Part shown: piece by piece, positions 25,263-33,956 of the stretch
Numbering within the stretch: position 1 is the stretch's first letter
Layout of the letters: the number at the start of each line of letters is the position of its first letter
NCBI RefSeq assembly: GCF_020172685.1
Contig: NZ_CP083986.1
Span: 409,147-473,146, forward strand
Direction of reading: 5' to 3'
DNA: 64,000 nucleotides
From: [Mycobacterium] nativiensis
Lineage (GTDB): Bacteria; Actinomycetota; Actinomycetes; Mycobacteriales; Mycobacteriaceae
Position numbers and translations under genes: made by a program
Notes under the pieces: generated by a model
Told to the model about the DNA's origin: nothing
Seen by the model: the letters and a program-made list of their open reading frames with translations, nothing else
The model's database searches: none

Positions 25263-26431
25263 AGCAGCTCGAGGATCGTCGCGTTGGCCATCCCGCCGCC
25301 CTCGCACATGGTCTGCAGGCCGTACCGGGTGCCGTCGCGGCGCATGCGGTGCACCATCGTGGTCATCAATCGGGCGCCCGCGCAGCCCAGCGGATGTCCC
25401 AGCGCGATCGCTCCACCGTCCGGATTGGTCAGCTTCTCGCTCGCGCCCGTCTCGGTCAGCCAGGCCAGCGCCACCGACGCGAACGCCTCGTTGACCTCGA
25501 AGGTGCCGATGTCGGACAACGAAAGTCCTCCGCGTGCCAGCGCTTTGGCGGTCGCGGGAATCGGCGCGGTGAGCATGGCCACCGGGTCGTCGCCGGCGAC
25601 GACGGCGGTGTGGATGCGTGCCCAGGGGCGAAGGCCCAGTTGCCGGGCCCGCTCCGATGTCGTCAGCAGCAGGGCTGCCGCGCCGTCGCTGATCTGTGAC
25701 GACGTTCCCGCGGTGATCACCCCGTCGGGCTTGAACGCCGGTTTGAGGCCGGCCAGCTTCGCCGTGTCGGTGTCGCGGCGGACACCGCCGTCGGTGTCGA
25801 CGACGGACCCGTCGGGCAGCGAGATCCCGATGATCTCGTCGGCGAACACCCGGTTGTCGATCGCCTGCGCGGCCCGGTGGTGGCTTTGCGCGCCGAACTC
25901 GTCGAGCTGGCTGCGCGTCAATGACCAACGCTGCGCGATCATTTCGGCACCCAGCCCCTGATTGAACTGGCTGACCCCGTAGCGCTGACGCTCGGATTCG
26001 GTCATCGGATCGCCGACATCGACCCCGCGGGAGGCCCCCATCGGCACCCTGCTCATCATCTCGACCCCGCCGGCTACGGCCACGTCGTACTGTCCGGAGA
26101 TCAGCCCGGCCGCCGCGAAGTGCACGGCCTGCTGAGATGACCCGCACTGGCGGTCGACGGTGGTGGCCGGCACCGTTTCGGGCCAGCCCGCCGCCAGCAC
26201 GGCATGCCGGCCGATGTTGCCGGTCTGTTCGCCGACCTGGCCGACGCAGCCCCAGATGACGTCGTCGACCACGTCCGCGTCGATGCCGGTCCGGTCGGCC
26301 AGCGCGCGCAGCACGTCCGCCGAAAGTTCGCCGGCGGCCACCCCGGCCAAGGCTCCGTTGCGCCGGCCGATCGGCGTCCGCACCGCGCCGACGATCACCG
26401 CGTCTCGGATTGCTGATGAGTCCACACTCAC
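25259..26431 (-). CDS. Acetyl-CoA acetyltransferase / 3-ketoacyl-CoA thiolase
   Basis: A 390 aa thiolase with both catalytic cysteines and the histidine. Cys96 is in RQCGSSQQAV, the His is in ALGHPLGCAGARL, and the second Cys is in LQTMCEGGGMANA. It cleaves a 3-ketoacyl-CoA with free CoA in beta-oxidation. The start is GTG 26431 after AAGGG; a second in-frame GTG two codons later is possible. It is divergent from a second thiolase at 26563 with very similar sequence around the active sites (VVDDVIWGCVGQVGEQTGNI against VVDDVIWGCVSQVGDQSSNI), so the two are paralogues. It heads the thiolase, thioesterase, racemase operon. Confidence 0.9.
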   Translation of the reverse strand: MSVDSSAIRDAVIVGAVRTPIGRRNGALAGVAAGELSADVLRALADRTGIDADVVDDVIWGCVGQVGEQTGNIGRHAVLAAGWPETVPATTVDRQCGSSQQAVHFAAAGLISGQYDVAVAGGVEMMSRVPMGASRGVDVGDPMTESERQRYGVSQFNQGLGAEMIAQRWSLTRSQLDEFGAQSHHRAAQAIDNRVFADEIIGISLPDGSVVDTDGGVRRDTDTAKLAGLKPAFKPDGVITAGTSSQISDGAAALLLTTSERARQLGLRPWARIHTAVVAGDDPVAMLTAPIPATAKALARGGLSLSDIGTFEVNEAFASVALAWLTETGASEKLTNPDGGAIALGHPLGCAGARLMTTMVHRMRRDGTRYGLQTMCEGGGMANATILELL

Positions 26432-26437
26432 CCCTTA

Positions 26438-26460
26438 AATCGGATACTGTTTTGAATGAT
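26438..26460. promoter_or_regulatory. Recurrent GGATACTG element between divergent thiolases
   Basis: GGATACTGTTTTGAA begins at 26442, within the 131-bp gap between the two divergent thiolase genes and only 10 bp upstream of the minus-strand start. It is an exact copy of the 8-mer found at 5922, 23319, 35542 and 53345. A shared operator is plausible. Confidence 0.5.
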
Positions 26461-26562
26461 TACATCTCAGATGTATAGCATTGACAAGTAAGGGTGAACG
26501 CCGGACCGGCGTCTCGGGCCGTTGCCGTGATGTCAACGGTTAGATGATTCGATGAGGTTGAT

Positions 26563-27708
26563 ATGCGCGATGTGGTGATCGTCGATGCGGTGCGAACCGC
26601 GATCGGCAAGCGGGGCGGCGCCCTGGCCGATGCGCACCCGGTGGACCTGTCCGCCGACGTGTTGACCGCGCTGGCCGACCGCACCGGGCTGGACCCCGCG
26701 GTGGTCGACGACGTCATCTGGGGTTGCGTCTCCCAGGTCGGTGACCAGTCGAGCAACATCGCGCGGTTCGCCGTGCTGGCGGCGGGCTGGCCGGTGGGGA
26801 TCCCGGGAACCACGGTCAACCGGGCCTGCGGGTCGAGTCAACAGGCGGTCGACTTCGCCGCGCACGCCATCGCCGCCGGCGCCTATGACATCGCGGTGGC
26901 CGGCGGGGTGGAGTCGATGAGTCGGTTGCCCCTGGGAGTCACCCGGCAGAGCGGATTCCCGTACGGCCCGCGGGTGATGCGACGCTTCGACGACTTCTCC
27001 TTCAATCAGGGACTCAGCGCCGAAGCCGTGGCGGCCAAATGGGGACTCGGTCGCGCGGACCTGGACCGCTTCGCCTCGACGTCACACGAACGTGCCGCCC
27101 GGGCGATCGACTCCGGAGCTTTCGAACATCAGATCGTTGCGATCACCACCGCCGCCGGGGCGTTCGCCGCCGACGAGGGTCTGCGTCGCGGCACCACGCC
27201 GGAGACCCTGGCCAAGCTCACCCCGTCGTTCACCGAGTACGGGGTCATCCACGCGGGTAACTCGTCGCAGGTCTCCGATGGCGCGGCGGCGCTGCTGCTG
27301 ACCACGCCCGAGAAGGCGCGCGAACTCGGCCTGGCCCCGATGGCGCGTTACCGAGGTGGTGCGGTTGCCGGGGCCGACCCGGTGCTGATGCTCACCGCGC
27401 CCATCCCGGCCACCGAAGCCGTGTTGCGCCGCACCGGAATCGGTATCGACGAGATCGGGGTGTTCGAGGTCAATGAGGCGTTCGCTTCGGTGCCGCTGGC
27501 CTGGACGGCAGAGTTGGGTGCCGATCCGGAACGGGTGAATCCGCTGGGCGGGGCTATCGCGGTCGGCCATCCGCTCGGCGCGTCGGGAGCGATTCTGATG
27601 ACCCGGATGGTGCACCACATGCGCGATCGTGGACTGCGCTACGGATTGCAGACCATGTGTGAGGGCGGCGGGACCGCCAATGCCACCATCGTCGAGCTGA
27701 TCGGTTAA
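26563..27708 (+). CDS. Acetyl-CoA acetyltransferase / 3-ketoacyl-CoA thiolase
   Basis: A 381 aa thiolase with intact active site: Cys89 in NRACGSSQQAV, His in AVGHPLGASGAIL, Cys in TMCEGGGTANA. It is a close paralogue of the divergent thiolase at 25259, but with RACG instead of RQCG and a different loop in the 130-150 region (RLPLGVTRQSGFPYGPRVMR), which may change chain specificity. It is the first gene of a plus-strand run continuing with an acyl-CoA dehydrogenase and an SDR, so one operon contains three of the four beta-oxidation activities. Confidence 0.9.
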   Translation: MRDVVIVDAVRTAIGKRGGALADAHPVDLSADVLTALADRTGLDPAVVDDVIWGCVSQVGDQSSNIARFAVLAAGWPVGIPGTTVNRACGSSQQAVDFAAHAIAAGAYDIAVAGGVESMSRLPLGVTRQSGFPYGPRVMRRFDDFSFNQGLSAEAVAAKWGLGRADLDRFASTSHERAARAIDSGAFEHQIVAITTAAGAFAADEGLRRGTTPETLAKLTPSFTEYGVIHAGNSSQVSDGAAALLLTTPEKARELGLAPMARYRGGAVAGADPVLMLTAPIPATEAVLRRTGIGIDEIGVFEVNEAFASVPLAWTAELGADPERVNPLGGAIAVGHPLGASGAILMTRMVHHMRDRGLRYGLQTMCEGGGTANATIVELIG

Positions 27709-27712
27709 CCCG

Positions 27713-28864
27713 GTGCGCAGGACGCTGTTCGAAAGCGATCACGACGAATTCCGGGCTGTAGTCAGGGATTTCCTCGGTCGCAAGGTGGTCCCGGAGTATC
27801 CACGCTGGCTTGCCGAGGAGGCGGTGCCCCGTAGCTTCTTCGCCGAGATCGCCGCGATCGGCGTGCAGGGGCTACCCTTCGACCCGGCCTACGGCGGCGC
27901 GGGGATCTCGGATTACCGCTACAACATGGTGGTGCAGGAGGAGGCCGCGCGCGCCCACGTGACTCTCGGCACCCTGCGCACCCAAACCGACGTGATCGCC
28001 CCGTATTTCCGGGAGTACTGCAACGACGAACAATGTCGGCGGTGGTTCGGCGGCATCGCGTCCGGGCAGCTGCTGACGGCCATCGCCATGACCGAACCGG
28101 GAACCGGCTCGGACCTGGCCGGGGTGGCAACCCGTGCGGTCCGCGACGGCGACCACTACGTCATCAACGGCGCCAAGACGTTCATCACCGGCGGTGGACT
28201 GGCCGACCTGGTGATCGTGCTCGCCCGCACCAGTATCGACGACACCGACCGCCGAGCCGGACTGAGTCTGATCGTCGTCGAAGCCGGCACACGAGGATTC
28301 GAGAAAGGCCGCAAACTCACGAAACTGGGTCTGCACGTCCAGGACACCGTCGAACTTTCGTTCACCGACGTCCGGGTGCCGGTGGCCAACCTGCTCGGAC
28401 AGGAAGGCATGGCGTTCGGCTATCTCGGCCACAACCTGGGCCAGGAGCGGTTGGCGATCGCCGTCGGGGCCATGGCGCAGGCGCGGTCCGCGGTGGAGTT
28501 GACCGTGGACTACGTCTGCGGCCGCGAGGTATTCGGAACGACGGTGGCGAATTTTCAGAACACCCGGTTCGAGTTGGCCGCGATGAGCGCCGACGTCGAG
28601 GCCGCCCAAGCGATGATCGACCGGGCCGTATCGGACCTGGTCGATGGCCAGCTCAGCGGTCCCGATGCCGCCCGCGTCAAATTGTTCGTCACCGAGACGC
28701 AGGGGCGGGTGGTCGACCGCTGCCTGCAACTGTTCGGCGGCTACGGCTACATCACGGAACTGCCCATCGCCCGCCTCTACGCCGACGCCCGGGTGTCGCG
28801 GATCTACGGCGGTACCAGCGAAGTCATGAAATCCATCATCGCCAAAGACCTCGGCTTACGTTAA
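27713..28864 (+). CDS. Acyl-CoA dehydrogenase, FadE
   Basis: A 383 aa acyl-CoA dehydrogenase of the isovaleryl/long-chain type. TEPGTGSDLAGVATRAV and VINGAKTFITGGGLADL are the flavin motifs. The C-terminus SRIYGGTSEVMKSIIAKDLG has Gly where MCAD has its catalytic Glu. The base is instead likely Glu245 in NLGQERLAIA, as in isovaleryl-CoA dehydrogenase. It starts at GTG 27713, 4 bp after the thiolase stop, and is followed 9 bp later by the SDR. It resembles the dehydrogenase at 57939 (same C-terminal pattern). Confidence 0.9.
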   Translation: MRRTLFESDHDEFRAVVRDFLGRKVVPEYPRWLAEEAVPRSFFAEIAAIGVQGLPFDPAYGGAGISDYRYNMVVQEEAARAHVTLGTLRTQTDVIAPYFREYCNDEQCRRWFGGIASGQLLTAIAMTEPGTGSDLAGVATRAVRDGDHYVINGAKTFITGGGLADLVIVLARTSIDDTDRRAGLSLIVVEAGTRGFEKGRKLTKLGLHVQDTVELSFTDVRVPVANLLGQEGMAFGYLGHNLGQERLAIAVGAMAQARSAVELTVDYVCGREVFGTTVANFQNTRFELAAMSADVEAAQAMIDRAVSDLVDGQLSGPDAARVKLFVTETQGRVVDRCLQLFGGYGYITELPIARLYADARVSRIYGGTSEVMKSIIAKDLGLR

Positions 28865-28873
28865 GGAGCAAGC

Positions 28874-29635
28874 ATGCAGATCGACGGGATATCCACGCTG
28901 GTGACCGGTGCGGCGTCCGGACTCGGGTTGGCGACCGCCACTCGGCTGGTCAAGCTGGGCGCCTCGGTGGTGATGGTCGACTTGGCATCGTCGGAGGGGG
29001 CGTTGCGCTCCGAAGAACTCGGCGCCCGGTTCATCCCCGCCGACATCACCGACGCCGATGCGGTGAACGCCGCGTTGGATGCCGCGGTCGAGGCCGGCCC
29101 GCTGCGGGCGGTAGTGCACTGCGCCGGCCGGGGTGGGGACCGGTTGCGCATCCTGGACAAGCAACGCAATCCGGCCGACATCACCACCTTCGCCGAGGTG
29201 ATTCGGGTGAACCTGATTGGCACCTACAACGTCTTGCGGCTGTCCGCGGCGCGGATGGCCGGCAATGAGCTGCTCGACGGCGACCGCGGTGCCATCGTCA
29301 TGACGGCGTCGGTGGCCGCGTTCGACGGTCAGATCGGGCAGACGTCCTACACTGCGGCCAAGGCCGGGGTGCACGGCATCACGCTGGTAGCCGCGCGCGA
29401 CCTCGCGTCGTATCAGATCCGGGTCAACACCATCGCGCCGGGAACCTTTGACACCGCGATGCTTTCGCGGCTGCGTGACGACATCCGCGCGGGACTCGCC
29501 GATGCGATCCCACACCCCAAGCGCCTCGGTAGCGCCGAAGACTATGCCCACCTGGCGGTCAGTGTGATCGAGAACCCGTTCATCAACGGCGAGACCATCC
29601 GGCTCGACGGCGCGCTGCGGATGGCGCCGCGCTGA
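28874..29635 (+). CDS. SDR, 3-hydroxyacyl-CoA dehydrogenase type II-like
   Basis: A 253 aa SDR with TGAASGLG at residues 11-18, the NAD-selecting Asp in VVMVDLASSEG, the catalytic Ser in MTASVAAFDG and YTAAK. The sequence GQTSYTAAKAGVHGITLVAA together with APGTFDTAML is characteristic of the HSD17B10/type II 3-hydroxyacyl-CoA dehydrogenase group, which oxidises 3-hydroxyacyl-CoAs including branched and steroid-derived ones. Its place after a thiolase and a fadE supports that role. An AAGGAG site precedes the ATG. A different hydroxyl substrate cannot be excluded. Confidence 0.82.
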   Translation: MQIDGISTLVTGAASGLGLATATRLVKLGASVVMVDLASSEGALRSEELGARFIPADITDADAVNAALDAAVEAGPLRAVVHCAGRGGDRLRILDKQRNPADITTFAEVIRVNLIGTYNVLRLSAARMAGNELLDGDRGAIVMTASVAAFDGQIGQTSYTAAKAGVHGITLVAARDLASYQIRVNTIAPGTFDTAMLSRLRDDIRAGLADAIPHPKRLGSAEDYAHLAVSVIENPFINGETIRLDGALRMAPR

Positions 29636-29714
29636 ACTCGCACCCCCGGTGCGCGGGCCCACGGGGGGTTTCGTGACAGAACCGCGGGCGGACGTCCTTC
29701 GCCGAAACGCTTGT

Positions 29715-29763
29715 CCAAACCACTAATTCAGTATACCGTTACTGTCCATACACCACTGTATGG
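29715..29763. promoter_or_regulatory. Regulatory region of the AveC-like gene: two inverted repeats
   Basis: The second repeat is perfect: CCATACA at 29746-29752 and TGTATGG at 29757-29763 around CCAC. The first is CAGTA at 29729-29733 with TACTG at 29740-29744, within a variant of the recurrent CAGTATCC motif (CAGTATACC). Both lie 56-90 bp upstream of the ATG at 29819. A TetR regulator encoded downstream in the same direction is the natural candidate to bind the perfect repeat. Confidence 0.55.
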
Positions 29764-29818
29764 TTATCGTCTCCTGCGGCTATCCGCATGCGGTGATCCA
29801 GAAGGGAACAACTCTGCG

Positions 29819-30847
29819 ATGACGACGAAAGACGCTCCAGCCGCAAACCTCCGCGACGACGTGGCGGATCGCGACATCCACGAGCTGACGGGTGGGGATT
29901 CACCGCGTGTGGTGTGGTTGGCGCGGCTCGGAGCGCTATTTTTGCTGCTTGAGGTCGTTGTCTTCGCCCGGTGGATCACCTCCGACAGTTTTCGGCGAGT
30001 CATGCCGGGACCGGACGACGGCACCAACATGCTGTGGGTTCGCTTCTGGGATGTGTTGAGCATCGGCGGCAGTATCGTTTTCGTCAGCTGGGTTGTGCGT
30101 AAACGGCTACGGGAGGGCAAGCTTCCGCCGGTGGCGATCGTGGCGATGGCCTTCGGGCTGACGGCCTGGCAGGACCCGCTGGTCAATGCGATTCGTCCGG
30201 TGTTCTCCTACAACTCCCACTTCTGGAACTTCGGCAGCTGGGGTGAGTTCGTCCCTGGGTGGATCGAGAACGGCGGGATGAACCCGCAACCGGTTTTCTG
30301 GACGCTCGGGACGTACATGCTCTTCGTGCCGGCCAACATGATGGCGATCGACGCCTGCCTGAGATGGGTTCGTCGGCGCCTGCCGCGGATCAATCGCGCG
30401 GGACTGATCGCCATCGTGATGGTCCTGGCGTTCGCCCAGGACGTCGGGGGTGAGTTGATCACACTCGTTCAGGGTGTGGACCGCTACATGTGGGTCGACG
30501 GAAGCTTCTCGCTCTTTGCAGGTACGAACTATCAGTTCCCGCTCTACGAAGCGTTCGCCTGGGGCTGCGGCGTGGTCGGGTTGATTGCGATCGTGTACTG
30601 CTTCCGCGATTCGGGTGACCGCTTCTTCACCGACCGTGGCCTCGATCGCCTGAAGATCCGAAGGGGGCGCACGTTCATCCGCGTCCTTGCGTTGGGTGCT
30701 GTGTTCAATGTCGCGATGACGGTGTTGTTCCTCGGCTATGCGGTGGTGAACACCCATGCGGACACCACCCAGCCCACCGTGCCGAGCTACCTGCACAACG
30801 GCATGTGCGGACTCGGCGACAACCCGCCCTGCGTCCGGGACTGGTGA
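29819..30847 (+). CDS. AveC-like spirocyclase-family membrane protein
   Basis: A 342 aa protein with about seven hydrophobic segments (for example ARLGALFLLLEVVVFA, VFWTLGTYMLFVPANMMA and GLIAIVMVLAFAQDVGG) and acidic or aromatic loops such as TAWQDPLVNAIRPVFSYN. The pattern, including NFGSWGEFVPGW, matches the AveC family, named for the spiroketal-forming protein of avermectin synthesis. In mycobacteria and other actinobacteria the family also occurs in lipid or steroid gene clusters with unknown function. The start is ATG 29819; the frame opens upstream at 29711, but that part covers the operator repeats. A TetR gene follows after 72 bp. Confidence 0.75.
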   Translation: MTTKDAPAANLRDDVADRDIHELTGGDSPRVVWLARLGALFLLLEVVVFARWITSDSFRRVMPGPDDGTNMLWVRFWDVLSIGGSIVFVSWVVRKRLREGKLPPVAIVAMAFGLTAWQDPLVNAIRPVFSYNSHFWNFGSWGEFVPGWIENGGMNPQPVFWTLGTYMLFVPANMMAIDACLRWVRRRLPRINRAGLIAIVMVLAFAQDVGGELITLVQGVDRYMWVDGSFSLFAGTNYQFPLYEAFAWGCGVVGLIAIVYCFRDSGDRFFTDRGLDRLKIRRGRTFIRVLALGAVFNVAMTVLFLGYAVVNTHADTTQPTVPSYLHNGMCGLGDNPPCVRDW

Positions 30848-30919
30848 TACCGGACCGGAGTTTGACAAAGTGGTCGCCAGTAGCCGGGCAAGCGACCGAG
30901 AAGGGTAGCGCGCGGGTTC

Positions 30920-31480
30920 ATGGCCGATTCACCGAACGCGAAATACACCGCGAGGGACTACTTCGTCGAGGCGATGGCCGTTCTGCAGGAGTCGGGGTTT
31001 CCCGCGCTGACCGCGGCGGGATTGTGCGCCCGGATGGGCGTCACGCGCGGATCGTTCTACCACCACTTCGGCAGCTTCGATGACTTCGTCGACAAGCTCC
31101 TGACCTACTGGGAAGAGCGCTACAGCCGCGACCTGATCGCGAGATCACTCTCCGATGACCTGCGGTCCCAGGTCGACAGACAAACGGAGTTCGCGATCGG
31201 GTTGCCCCACGCCGCGGAGGCCGCGCTGCGCGCCTGGGGCACCATCAACCCGCGGGTCGCCGAAGCCCAGCAGCGGGTCGATCAGCTCCGGCGCCGTGGA
31301 CTCGCGACATCCCTTCGCCGCCACGGAGTTTCGAAACAGAAGGCCGATACCTACGCCGCGATCGCGATCGTGACGCTGGCCGGCATGCAGGTGACCCAGC
31401 GCCCATTCGACCCCGAGGCGTTCCGGGCCGTCTATCGGGAACTTCTCACGACCCTCGGCAAGGACATCCTGCCGGCGTGA
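30920..31480 (+). CDS. TetR-family transcriptional regulator
   Basis: A 186 aa TetR regulator. The DNA-binding domain spans about residues 10-55 with the recognition segment AAGLCARMGVTRGSFYHHFG followed by FDDFVDKLL. The C-terminal helical ligand domain (about 60-186) has no recognisable specificity. The gene lies downstream of the AveC-like gene and converges on the enoyl-CoA hydratase at 31490. It is the only TetR protein in the window and so a candidate for binding the palindrome at 29746 and possibly the recurrent GGATACTG element. A weak TTGACA at 30861 might give it its own promoter. Confidence 0.87.
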   Translation: MADSPNAKYTARDYFVEAMAVLQESGFPALTAAGLCARMGVTRGSFYHHFGSFDDFVDKLLTYWEERYSRDLIARSLSDDLRSQVDRQTEFAIGLPHAAEAALRAWGTINPRVAEAQQRVDQLRRRGLATSLRRHGVSKQKADTYAAIAIVTLAGMQVTQRPFDPEAFRAVYRELLTTLGKDILPA

Positions 31481-31489
31481 TCGCACCGG

Positions 31490-32290
31490 TCAACGCGCGG
31501 TCCACACCGGGGGGCGTTTCTCGGCGAACGCCCGCGGGCCCTCCTTGGCATCGGCGGATTGCTTGAGCCTCAGATACTCCATGGCGGTGCGTTCCCAGCC
31601 GCGATCCTCAGCGGCAACCGCCCCGCCGTCGGCACGGTATGCCACGCGCTTGCTGGCCTGCACCGACAGCGGCGCGTTGACGACGACACGCTCGGCCAGC
31701 TCCAGTGCGGCCGCCAGCGCGTCGGGGACGACCGCATTGAGCAGGCCCAGTTCGGCGGCCTCGGCCGCCGTGATCGCCTCGCCGGTGAAGATCAGCTCCA
31801 GCGCACGCTTGCGCGGTAGCTGATCCACCAGGCGGAACACCCCGCCGGCGGCGGCCAACAGCCCCCGCTTGACCTCGGGCAGGCCGAACGTCGCCGCCGG
31901 GTGCGCGACGGCGAGGTCGCTGGCCAGCACGAGTTCGGTGCCACCGCCCAGGGCCGTCCCGTTGACGGCGGCGATGGTGGGCTTGTCGACGAAGTGCCGG
32001 GCGTATCCGGCGAAGCCCCACTCGCCGTGGTCGGGATGGTAGAGATTCTCGCCGCGGGAGACCGCCTTGAGGTCGGCGCCGGCGCAGAACGATTTGTCGC
32101 CCGCACCCGTCAGCACCACCGCCCGCACCGCCGGGTCGCGCTGGGCCTCGGCGAGGGCGTCGCCGACGGCGGTGCTCACCGCGGCGTTGATCGCGTTGCG
32201 TGCCTCGGGCCGGTTGAGGGTGATGACCATGGTGTGGCCTACCCGTTCGACCAGCGCGGCCGCGGCGACGGGACTCGCCTGTACCGTCAC
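31490..32290 (-). CDS. Enoyl-CoA hydratase (crotonase family)
   Basis: A 266 aa crotonase-fold protein with the full hydratase signature. The oxyanion-hole segment is FCAGADLKA, and the two catalytic glutamates are in TALGGGTELVLASD and FGLPEVKRGLL. It adds water to trans-2-enoyl-CoA. The start GTG 32290 overlaps the stop of the thiolase upstream, and it is the last gene of a FadD, DUF35, thiolase, hydratase operon. Of the three crotonase-fold genes in the window this is the only one that keeps both glutamates. Confidence 0.88.
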   Translation of the reverse strand: MTVQASPVAAAALVERVGHTMVITLNRPEARNAINAAVSTAVGDALAEAQRDPAVRAVVLTGAGDKSFCAGADLKAVSRGENLYHPDHGEWGFAGYARHFVDKPTIAAVNGTALGGGTELVLASDLAVAHPAATFGLPEVKRGLLAAAGGVFRLVDQLPRKRALELIFTGEAITAAEAAELGLLNAVVPDALAAALELAERVVVNAPLSVQASKRVAYRADGGAVAAEDRGWERTAMEYLRLKQSADAKEGPRAFAEKRPPVWTAR

Positions 32291-33492
32291 GCCGCCTTCT
32301 CCAGGATGTGGATCCCGCAGGTCGAACCCAGCCCGATCACGTGGGCCAATCCCACTCGCGCGCCCTCGATCTGGCGGTCTCCGGCCTCGCCGCGCAGATG
32401 CTGGCAAACCTCCCAGACGTTGGCGATCCCGGTGGCGGCGATCGGGTGGCCCTTGGACTGGAGGCCGCCGGAAACGTTCACCGGCAGCCGCCCGTCGCGC
32501 CAGGTTGCGCCGCTGTCGAAGAAGTCCACCGCACCGCCGGGCTCGCACAGGCCCAGGTTGTCGTAGTGCACCAGTTCGGCGGTCGCGAAGCAGTCGTGCA
32601 ACTCGACCAGGCTCAGGTCAGCGGGCCCGATCCCGGCCTGCTCGTAGGCCTGCATCGCTGCGTTGCGGGTGACGGTGTTGACATTGGGCAACACCTGGCA
32701 GGCCTCTTCCCACGGGTCGGTGGTCAGCACCGACGCGCTCACTTTCACCGCGCGGCGTCGTTGCTCGGGCGAAAGCCGTTGCAGCCGCTGGTCGCTGACC
32801 AGCACGGCCGCGGCCGCACCGTCGCAGTTGGCCGAGCACATCGGCCGGGTGTTGGGGTAGGCGATCATCACGTCGTTCATGATCTGCTCGGCAGACATCG
32901 CCTTGGAGTGGGCGGCCAGCGGGTTCAACGTCGAATGGCTGTGGTTCTTCTCGCTGATCCGGGCGAACAGCTCCAACGGCACGCCGCCGTAGTCGTGCTG
33001 ACGCAGGTACTGCATCCCGATCTGGGCGAAGACGCCGGGCATCAGATCGGTGCCGATCCGGCCCTCGGTGCCGGTGACCGCGTCCAGTCGGCCGCTGGGC
33101 TGCCAGGTCTTGGGCCCGCTGCGCGGCTTGGAGCCCGCACCCAACATGCCTGCCCCGGCCAGCTTCTCAGCACCGACCGCCAGGCCCAGTTCGGCCTCGC
33201 CGGCTTTGATGGCCAACATGGCGGTGCGCAGCGCCGTCGCCCCGGTGGCGCAGGCGTTGGCCACGTTGAACACCGGAATACCGGTTTGGCCGAGCTGCTT
33301 CTGCACTGCCTGGCCGTAACCGGGGGCGCCCAGCAGATTGCCGGCCGCCATCACGTCGATCTCGCCGACCGAAACCCCCGCGTCGGCCAGCGCGGCGTGG
33401 GCCGCGTCGAAGCCGAGGCCGACCGCGTCGCGGTCCGGGCGCTTGCCGAACTTGGTCATCGCGATACCCAGAATCCAGATGTCGCCGTTCAT
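32287..33492 (-). CDS. Thiolase / lipid-transfer-protein (SCP-x type) thiolase
   Basis: A 401 aa thiolase-fold protein of the SCP-x/lipid-transfer type. The nucleophile is Cys81 in NVANACATGATALRTAM, HDCFATAELVHYD carries the second active-site His/Cys, and SKGHPIAATGIANVWE the final His. These residues are those of a working thiolase, unlike the Ltp2-like gene at 47177. It overlaps a DUF35 gene (ATG at 33492 within its stop), the usual partner that binds acyl-CoA and improves thiolase activity. It probably cleaves a bulky or branched 3-ketoacyl-CoA. Confidence 0.88.
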   Translation of the reverse strand: MNGDIWILGIAMTKFGKRPDRDAVGLGFDAAHAALADAGVSVGEIDVMAAGNLLGAPGYGQAVQKQLGQTGIPVFNVANACATGATALRTAMLAIKAGEAELGLAVGAEKLAGAGMLGAGSKPRSGPKTWQPSGRLDAVTGTEGRIGTDLMPGVFAQIGMQYLRQHDYGGVPLELFARISEKNHSHSTLNPLAAHSKAMSAEQIMNDVMIAYPNTRPMCSANCDGAAAAVLVSDQRLQRLSPEQRRRAVKVSASVLTTDPWEEACQVLPNVNTVTRNAAMQAYEQAGIGPADLSLVELHDCFATAELVHYDNLGLCEPGGAVDFFDSGATWRDGRLPVNVSGGLQSKGHPIAATGIANVWEVCQHLRGEAGDRQIEGARVGLAHVIGLGSTCGIHILEKAA

Positions 33493-33956
33493 CAGTTGTC
33501 CTTCCCGCCCGGTATCGGCTCGAATCCGAAACCGATCGCCATGGTGCCTTCGTCGTCTTCGCCGATGGGGAATGTGGTGAGCCGCAGCGGCATTCCGAGC
33601 CGGACCGCCGCCACGGTGGGCTCGATGTTGACGACGTTGGCCCGCACCGAGATGCCGCCGCAGTCGACAACGCCGGCGATATAGGGCACCGGCACGCCGG
33701 GGGCCGCGACCTCGACGACGGTGAACGTCTCCAGCGTGCCGGTGCTCGGGACCGCCTTCGTCTCGAAGGCGGTCCCGAAGCACGATGCGCAGGCGTCACG
33801 CCGGTCGAAGTAGTAGGCGGCGCAGTCCGCGCAGGTGGTCACGGCGAGATGCGGAGGGTCGGTGAGAATGAGATAGCCGACGATGGGGATCGAGGTCGGC
33901 GTGCTGGTTGTCGTGATGGTCAGGCTCCCTTCTGGTTCAGACTTGTCGGCCGGCAC
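33492..33956 (-). CDS. Zn-ribbon / OB-fold protein (DUF35), thiolase partner
   Basis: A small protein of about 154 aa of the DUF35 type. The rubredoxin-like zinc ribbon has four cysteines, CADC and CASC, spaced by 12 residues, followed by an OB-fold (TLETFTVVEVAAPGVPVPY, then GVVDCGGISVRANVVNIEPT). Such proteins bind acyl-CoA and form complexes with the adjacent SCP-x/Ltp thiolase or aldolase. The start is uncertain. GTG 33956 overlaps the end of fadD by 20 bp; a CTG at 33923 just after AAGGGAG would give a more usual length of about 143 aa. The stop overlaps the thiolase ATG. Confidence 0.78.
   Translation of the reverse strand: MPADKSEPEGSLTITTTSTPTSIPIVGYLILTDPPHLAVTTCADCAAYYFDRRDACASCFGTAFETKAVPSTGTLETFTVVEVAAPGVPVPYIAGVVDCGGISVRANVVNIEPTVAAVRLGMPLRLTTFPIGEDDEGTMAIGFGFEPIPGGKDN

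Noticed and set aside
24423..26147. Extended N-terminus of the TesB-type thioesterase
   Set aside because: The extra part reads through the thiolase gene in another frame and is low-complexity Arg/Gly. GTG 25262 overlapping the thiolase stop gives a normal-length protein.
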